Assembly: GCA_910588435.1 (NCBI GenBank)
Contig: CAJUPL010000002.1
Location: 91,410 to 155,409, forward strand
Direction of reading: 5' to 3'
Origin: an uncultured Eggerthellaceae bacterium
GTDB taxonomy: Bacteria; Actinomycetota; Coriobacteriia; Coriobacteriales; Eggerthellaceae
Length of the DNA stretch: 64,000 bases
How positions within the stretch are numbered: position 1 is the first letter of the stretch; each line of letters begins with the position of its first letter. Shown here piece after piece: positions 59,737 to 64,000 of the stretch. Made by a program: the position numbers and the translations under genes. The notes beneath the pieces are model-generated. The model saw only the letters and a list, made by a program, of their open reading frames with translations, was not told the origin of the DNA and searched no databases.

Positions 59737-61476
59737 TTGAGCGCTCTTGCGGAAAAGCTGGCACGCGCCAAGCACACTGAAGAATATGTGGGGCGGCGGC
59801 GTCAGCTGATGGAGCAGGGCAGCTTCCCGCCCATTCCCGAAGGAGACCCAGACCCTGATGTCTCGGAGGATGGCCTGCCGCAAGGCGAGCAAGTGGCGCG
59901 CTCAGCTGGGATCATCAGCGCATGCGTTGCCATATCCCGCATAACAGGCTTCATCCGCACTTGGTCCATGGCATTCGCCTTGGGCGCAACCTTCCTCTCC
60001 AGTTCCTATCAAGTGGCGAACAACCTTCCCAACCAGCTGTATGAGCTGGTGATGGGCGGCATGCTTGTGACGGCGTTCCTGCCGGTATACATGTCTGCCA
60101 AGAAGAAGGCGGGGGATGAGGCGGGGAATAGATACGCGTCGAACCTGTTCACGCTCGTGGTCCTTCTCTTGGGCGTGGTCAGCGTTCTCTGCATGGTTTT
60201 CCCTCAGGCCATCATATACACGCAATCCTTCATGACCGATCAGTCCGAGATGGGCACGGCTGTGCTCCTCTTCCAGTTCTTCGCCATACAGACGGTGTTC
60301 TACGGGGCTTCCACCATCTTGTCAGGCCTTCTGAACGCCAACCGCGAATACCTCTGGTCATCAGCGGCTCCCATATTCAACAATGTGGTGGTCATAGCAA
60401 CGTTCATAGCCTATGCCGTGATAGCCCCAACCAACCCAGAAGCTGCGCTCTATATCATCGCCATAGGCAACCCAGCAGGCGTGCTGTTGCAAGTGCTGGT
60501 GCAGGTGCCAGCGCTCAGGAGATGTGGGATACGCTTGCGCCCCCGGATCGACCTGAAGGATCCGTGGCTCAAGGATACCTTGCGCCTAGGCGCTTCGGCC
60601 ATCCTGATAACGGTATGCACGTTCATCACCGTATCGGCTATGAATGCTGCGTCATATGCCTTCGCAGACAACGGGCCTTCGGTCATAGCGTATGCCAGGC
60701 TCTGGTATACGCTCCCATATTCCTTCTTGGCCATCCCCATAACAACGGCCATGTTCACAGAGCTCTCAGACATGCATGCGGATGGGAACATGGCAGGGGT
60801 AATGAAGGGAGTGCAGTCAGGCTCATGTCAGATCCTCTTCCTGCTTGCGCCCTTCATGCTCTATCTCATAGTGTTCGCAACTCCTCTGGTCACGCTCTAC
60901 CATACAGGCGCGTTCGCAGAGGATGCCATCGGGCAGATCGCTGGCTTCTTGGCTGCTCTTGCCATCGCCTTGCCCGTCTATGGCCTCATGGCTTACCTCC
61001 AGAAGGTCTTCAGCAGCATCCGCAAGCTGGGGACCTTCGCGTTCATCAACATCGTGGCCTCCGTCGTGCAGGTGATCCTCACGTTGGGTGCAGCTGAGCT
61101 CTTCAGACAAGGGAGCCCCATCCCCATAGAGTCCATCGCTTTGGCATCGGTTGCGTTCTACGTAGTGGCCGATCTGGCTGGCATAGGGTATCTTCGCATC
61201 CGCTACGGTGGCTTCAGTGTGCTGAAGATGGTGAAGTCTGCTCTTCTCGGCTTAGTCCTTGGTGCATTGGGCGCTGCCGTAGGAGGAGCTGTTGCATTCG
61301 GCATATCCATGCTCCTAGGTTCCGCACAGACAACAATATGGGGCGCAGCCATCCAGGTGGTGTGCGGGGGCATCGTGGCGCTTGCCGTGACGTTCGGGAT
61401 CGCGCTAGCCACGAAGACCGAGGACGCGGCGCTCATACGCACCTTCATGGGCGCATTGAGGAGAAGAGCAAGCTGA
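59737..61476 (+). CDS. murJ: Lipid II flippase MurJ (MviN)
   Basis: 579-aa MOP-superfamily flippase with 14 helices, translocating lipid II across the membrane. ISRITGFIRTWSMAFALG near residue 70 and PNQLYELVMGGMLVTAFLPV near 98 are characteristic MurJ stretches. A 60-residue cytoplasmic N-terminal extension (EEYVGRRRQLMEQG, PDPDVSED) precedes the first helix, longer than in E. coli. The start is TTG at 59737 with TGGAGG upstream. The next gene, 48 bp away, is the D-Asp-ligase-like gene. Confidence 0.92.
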   Translation: MSALAEKLARAKHTEEYVGRRRQLMEQGSFPPIPEGDPDPDVSEDGLPQGEQVARSAGIISACVAISRITGFIRTWSMAFALGATFLSSSYQVANNLPNQLYELVMGGMLVTAFLPVYMSAKKKAGDEAGNRYASNLFTLVVLLLGVVSVLCMVFPQAIIYTQSFMTDQSEMGTAVLLFQFFAIQTVFYGASTILSGLLNANREYLWSSAAPIFNNVVVIATFIAYAVIAPTNPEAALYIIAIGNPAGVLLQVLVQVPALRRCGIRLRPRIDLKDPWLKDTLRLGASAILITVCTFITVSAMNAASYAFADNGPSVIAYARLWYTLPYSFLAIPITTAMFTELSDMHADGNMAGVMKGVQSGSCQILFLLAPFMLYLIVFATPLVTLYHTGAFAEDAIGQIAGFLAALAIALPVYGLMAYLQKVFSSIRKLGTFAFINIVASVVQVILTLGAAELFRQGSPIPIESIALASVAFYVVADLAGIGYLRIRYGGFSVLKMVKSALLGLVLGALGAAVGGAVAFGISMLLGSAQTTIWGAAIQVVCGGIVALAVTFGIALATKTEDAALIRTFMGALRRRAS

Positions 61477-61524
61477 TATGAGGCGCGCCTTGTGCCATGA
61501 GGTGCGCTCGATCAAGGAGGACAG

Positions 61525-62763
61525 ATGACGAAGATCCGTGAAGATGCAGGATTCCTGCCCATCATACTGGGCTCTGACATAGCAACGTACAGCCTGGCGC
61601 GCACATTCCACGAGCGCTACGGCATCACGTCTGTTGCGCTATCCAAGGGCAAGTACCACCTCTGCGGGGACTCCAGCATCATCGAATCCGTCATAGACGA
61701 GAACATGGACGACGCGGACGGCTTCGCGGACCGCCTGCTGAAGATTGCTGAGGCCTACCCGGGCAAGCAGCTGATATTGATGGCTTGCGGGGACTGGTAT
61801 GTGGATCTGATATTGGCCAACAGAGAGAAGCTGGAAGAGCGCTTCGTGATCCCATACATCCCCTATGAGCTGCACAAGAAGCTGGTGGCGAAGGACAAGT
61901 TCTATGAGATCTGCGAAGAGCTTGACGTCCCGTACCCGAAGACCATGGTGATAGACTGCGCCAACCCGCCTGAGGACATATCCGCGCTTGAGATCCCGTT
62001 CTCGTTCCCCATCATCGCGAAAGCGGCCTCCACGCCGAAGTACCACTACGTTGAGTTCGAAGGCAAGAAGAAGGTCTTCAAGTTCAGCACTCGTGAAGAG
62101 TTCGACGAGATGTTCGGACGCCTGGTGGCCAGCGGCTACGATGACAAGCTCATAGTGCAGGACTTCATCCCAGGCGATGACACGAACATGCGGATCCTCA
62201 CCTGCTATATGGACAGGGATTCCAACCTGCGCTTCGCAGCATTCGGCCAGACGCTCATGGAAGATCCCACTGACAACGGGATAGGGAATCCCGTAGCCAT
62301 CATCAACCGCGTGAATCCAGAGGTGGTTGAGGCAGCGAAGAGGCTGCTTGAGGGTGTTGGGTACACGGGCTTCGCGAACTTCGACGTCAAGTACGATTCG
62401 CGCGATGGATCATACCGGTTCTTCGAGATAAACCCGCGTCTTGGGCGCAGCAACTACTACGTCACTGCTGGCGGCAACAATACAGTTCAGTGGATAGTGG
62501 ATGACCTGATCTGCCACAAGGACTTCCAGGGTGTCAAGATCGCGAATGAGGACGGGAGCCGCGCGCTGTTCACCGTTGTGTCCAAGGATGTGCTCTTGGA
62601 TTACGTGAAGGATGAGGGCCTTCGAAATGAGGTCAAAGAGCTGTACCGTGAAGGCAAGGCCGTGAACCCCATAGACTACAAGGCTGAGAAGAAGCTCATC
62701 CGCCGCATCTATCCGAAGATATTCCTGAAGCGCCAGACGGAGTCCTTCAAGCCATATCTCTGA
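61525..62763 (+). CDS. D-aspartate-ligase-like ATP-grasp enzyme
   Basis: 412-aa ATP-grasp carboxylate-amine ligase. The beginning FLPIILGSDIATYSLARTFHERYG and the central QDFIPGDDTNMRILTCYMD, LMEDPT and YTGFANFDVKYDSRDG, then FFEINPRLGRSN, closely follow the Enterococcus faecium D-aspartate ligase (Aslfm) as I recall it. That enzyme attaches D-Asp to the lysine of UDP-MurNAc-pentapeptide. A neighbouring aspartate racemase and MurJ support the assignment. Ligation of another D-amino acid (for example D-Glu) is possible. AAGGAGGACAG precedes the ATG; the 3' end overlaps the racemase gene by 17 bp. Confidence 0.82.
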   Translation: MTKIREDAGFLPIILGSDIATYSLARTFHERYGITSVALSKGKYHLCGDSSIIESVIDENMDDADGFADRLLKIAEAYPGKQLILMACGDWYVDLILANREKLEERFVIPYIPYELHKKLVAKDKFYEICEELDVPYPKTMVIDCANPPEDISALEIPFSFPIIAKAASTPKYHYVEFEGKKKVFKFSTREEFDEMFGRLVASGYDDKLIVQDFIPGDDTNMRILTCYMDRDSNLRFAAFGQTLMEDPTDNGIGNPVAIINRVNPEVVEAAKRLLEGVGYTGFANFDVKYDSRDGSYRFFEINPRLGRSNYYVTAGGNNTVQWIVDDLICHKDFQGVKIANEDGSRALFTVVSKDVLLDYVKDEGLRNEVKELYREGKAVNPIDYKAEKKLIRRIYPKIFLKRQTESFKPYL

Positions 62764-63460
62764 GGGTGCCTCCGCATTCCGTGACGCAAGCGCGAGCAAG
62801 CTCATCAAGCGCGTCTATCACCTGGATGCCGTTCCTGACCTGTCCGATGCCAAGGATGGATAGCTCTGTGCATCCTAGTATCGCGGCGTCGCACCCCGTA
62901 CGGGCGATGTCGTTGAAGACGAAGTCGATCAGCTGGCGTGGTGCTTCTTTGCCTGCCTTCGCAAAGTCGTAGATGAGCTCCATCACGGTCTCTTGACCGG
63001 CAGGGGAGGGGGTCACCTGCTCAAGCCCCTCAGTGGCAAGGGCCCTCTCATACACGCCAACCTTGAGCGTGCCGTCTGTTGCCAGCACGGCAACGCGGCG
63101 GGCGCCGGAATCCTTCGCGCGGATGGCGGTTGCACGAGGCATGTGCAGGAGCTCAGAAGACGTCAGATGAGAGGTGATCTCATCGTATCTTGCGTGCGTG
63201 GTATTGCAGGGAACGGCAAGGACCTCGCACCCTTGAGCTTCCAGGCCAAGGGCCGTTCTCACAACATGGTCAGTGAAATCAGCAGCTCCAGGTTGCCCCA
63301 GCAGGAAGGCTGTCCTGTCTGGGGTGGAGGGGTCATCATCTACGATGATGTGCAGATGCTCTTGGTCAGATGAGGCGCTGGTCTTCTGGATGATGCGGCA
63401 GAACAGCTCTGCGGTTGCCGCAGGCCCCATTCCACCTATGATGCCAAGCTTCTTCGTCAT
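62747..63460 (-). CDS. Aspartate/glutamate racemase family protein
   Basis: 237-aa cofactor-independent racemase of the aspartate racemase type. GIIGGMGPAATAELF is at residues 6-20, the first catalytic Cys in VPCNTTHARYDEI near 85, and the second in LGCTELSILG near 196. The product of the aspartate branch would be D-Asp for the adjacent ligase. I chose the ATG at 63460, preceded by GTAGGAGGG; the longer frame from 63604 lacks such a site. Glutamate racemase activity cannot be excluded, but the GGMGP form is typical of aspartate racemases. Confidence 0.85.
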   Translation of the reverse strand: MTKKLGIIGGMGPAATAELFCRIIQKTSASSDQEHLHIIVDDDPSTPDRTAFLLGQPGAADFTDHVVRTALGLEAQGCEVLAVPCNTTHARYDEITSHLTSSELLHMPRATAIRAKDSGARRVAVLATDGTLKVGVYERALATEGLEQVTPSPAGQETVMELIYDFAKAGKEAPRQLIDFVFNDIARTGCDAAILGCTELSILGIGQVRNGIQVIDALDELARACVTECGGTLRDMA

Positions 63461-63575
63461 CTGCCCTCCTACAAGCCTGGCATATTCTAAAGCATGTGTG
63501 CATGCGAGCAGATAGTGGGAAGAGCCGTTCGCATGAAGATTTCGAGATGGGACACGCCCGGTGGCGTGTTTAGTG

Positions 63576-63604
63576 TTGACACTCGAAATTTCCTCACGTA
63601 TCAT
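63576..63604 (+). promoter_or_regulatory. Strong sigma-70-type promoter upstream of tRNA-Tyr
   Basis: TTGACA (63576-63581), 17-bp spacer, TATCAT (63599-63604). Inverted repeats surround it: ATTTCGAG (63539-63546) with CTCGAAAT (63582-63589), and ACACGCC/GGCGTGT (63552-63569). Confidence 0.65.
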
Positions 63605-63723
63605 TCCACTTCGCTTGCCTCATGAACGTCATATCTGATGCAGGCCGCAACTTGATAATCTCACATGGAATACCCACCCTGAAAGGGGAGCAAGCTTCTG
63701 CTAAGCTTGTTTCGCGCAGAAAT

Positions 63724-63808
63724 GGGCGTGTGCCCGAGTGGTTAAAGGGGACGGGCTGTAAACCCGTTGGCTATGCCTACCTAGGTTCGAATCCTAGCGC
63801 GCCCACCA
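63724..63808 (+). tRNA. tRNA-Tyr(GTA)
   Basis: Acceptor GGGCGTG/CGCGCCC, anticodon loop CTGTAAA with anticodon GTA, long variable arm, T arm GGTTCGAATCC, discriminator A and encoded CCA. Confidence 0.96.
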
Positions 63809-63946
63809 TTTCTTTCTTTGAGCGAGCAGGGTGTGCCGATAGCGAGGAAGGCCAGAGCGGATGCGAAGGAGCAGCCTTAGCGCTGTGATTGAGCAGACGA
63901 CGACAGGCCTGACGAAGCTAGCGGTGCGCAATGCGAAGCTAAAAGT

Positions 63947-64000
63947 GCCTGTGTAGCTCAGTCGGTAGAGCACTTCGTTGGTAACGAAGAGGTCACCGGT
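63947..64000 (+). tRNA. tRNA-Thr(GGT), truncated by window end
   Basis: 5' part of a tRNA: acceptor GCCTGTG, D arm TAGCTCAGTCGGTAGAGC and anticodon arm CTTCG-TTGGTAA-CGAAG with anticodon GGT. The T arm and 3' end lie beyond the window. It follows tRNA-Tyr by 138 bp in which I see no other gene. Confidence 0.93.

Noticed and set aside
63622..63888. 88-aa reading frame near the right end
   Set aside because: It runs straight through tRNA-Tyr and has no recognisable protein features.

Overview
The window looks like a chromosomal stretch of a Gram-positive, moderately high-GC actinobacterium, most likely an anaerobe of class Coriobacteriia (inference). The grounds are an LPXTG-anchored adhesin with no outer-membrane genes, PPi-type phosphofructokinase, a split ThrE exporter, long-form HPF, tRNA genes that mostly encode their CCA end, and an arsenic-methylation/ArsS cluster. 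No phage, plasmid, transposase, rRNA or CRISPR array is visible. The sequence is mostly compact housekeeping DNA with a few accessory regions.

Layout. 1-10 kb: a PASTA-like membrane protein, a glutaredoxin/ATP-grasp pair, a two-gene threonine/serine exporter, a short-chain dehydrogenase, hpf, folC, a deoxyinosine glycosylase, glmU and prs. 10-26 kb: two tRNA genes near citrate synthase, tadA-ispE, an OatA-like acyltransferase, two more tRNA genes, a DUF2207 protein, a DMT exporter, a shikimate-kinase-like protein, an amidohydrolase, UspA, a GNAT protein, an M20 peptidase, a second SDR and a purine permease. 26-36 kb: a surface-protein locus (two surface proteins on +, one on -, with a glutaredoxin-like gene and apt between) bounded by two inverted copies of an intricate multi-hairpin element. 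36-43 kb: CapA-like and YfcE-like phosphoesterases, a membrane-anchored LuxR regulator and a divergent arsenic-type operon: ArsM-like protein, CobW/P47K GTPase, and one polypeptide fusing ArsM to an ArsS-like radical SAM enzyme. 43-56 kb: PPi-PFK, a RecJ-RecQ fusion, Rel, an MBL hydrolase, a PiT phosphate transporter with its PhoU-like partner, an aminotransferase and PutP. 56-64 kb: an envelope block with three NlpC/P60 endopeptidases (two with Tat-type signals), MurJ, a D-aspartate-ligase-like ATP-grasp enzyme and an aspartate racemase, then tRNA-Tyr and a truncated tRNA-Thr.

Two kinds of non-coding structure stand out. The first is a 57-bp palindromic repeat built from TGACC/GGTCA half-sites around a conserved CCCCGTGC core. 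It occurs six times at four loci, always in a region upstream of at least one gene. The second is the roughly 240-340-bp element near 25.8-26.1 kb and 36.1-36.3 kb; its hairpin stems differ between the two copies but stay complementary, as expected of a selected structure. Both copies lie upstream of surface-protein genes in the same relative orientation.

Functionally, the peptidoglycan genes (glmU, OatA-like, NlpC/P60 trio, MurJ, D-Asp ligase, racemase) suggest a wall whose interpeptide bridge contains D-aspartate. The ArsM/GTPase/ArsM-ArsS operon suggests methylated or more complex organoarsenical chemistry, but one ArsM paralogue has lost most arsenic-binding cysteines. All database-style assignments come from motif recognition by eye; no searches were run.
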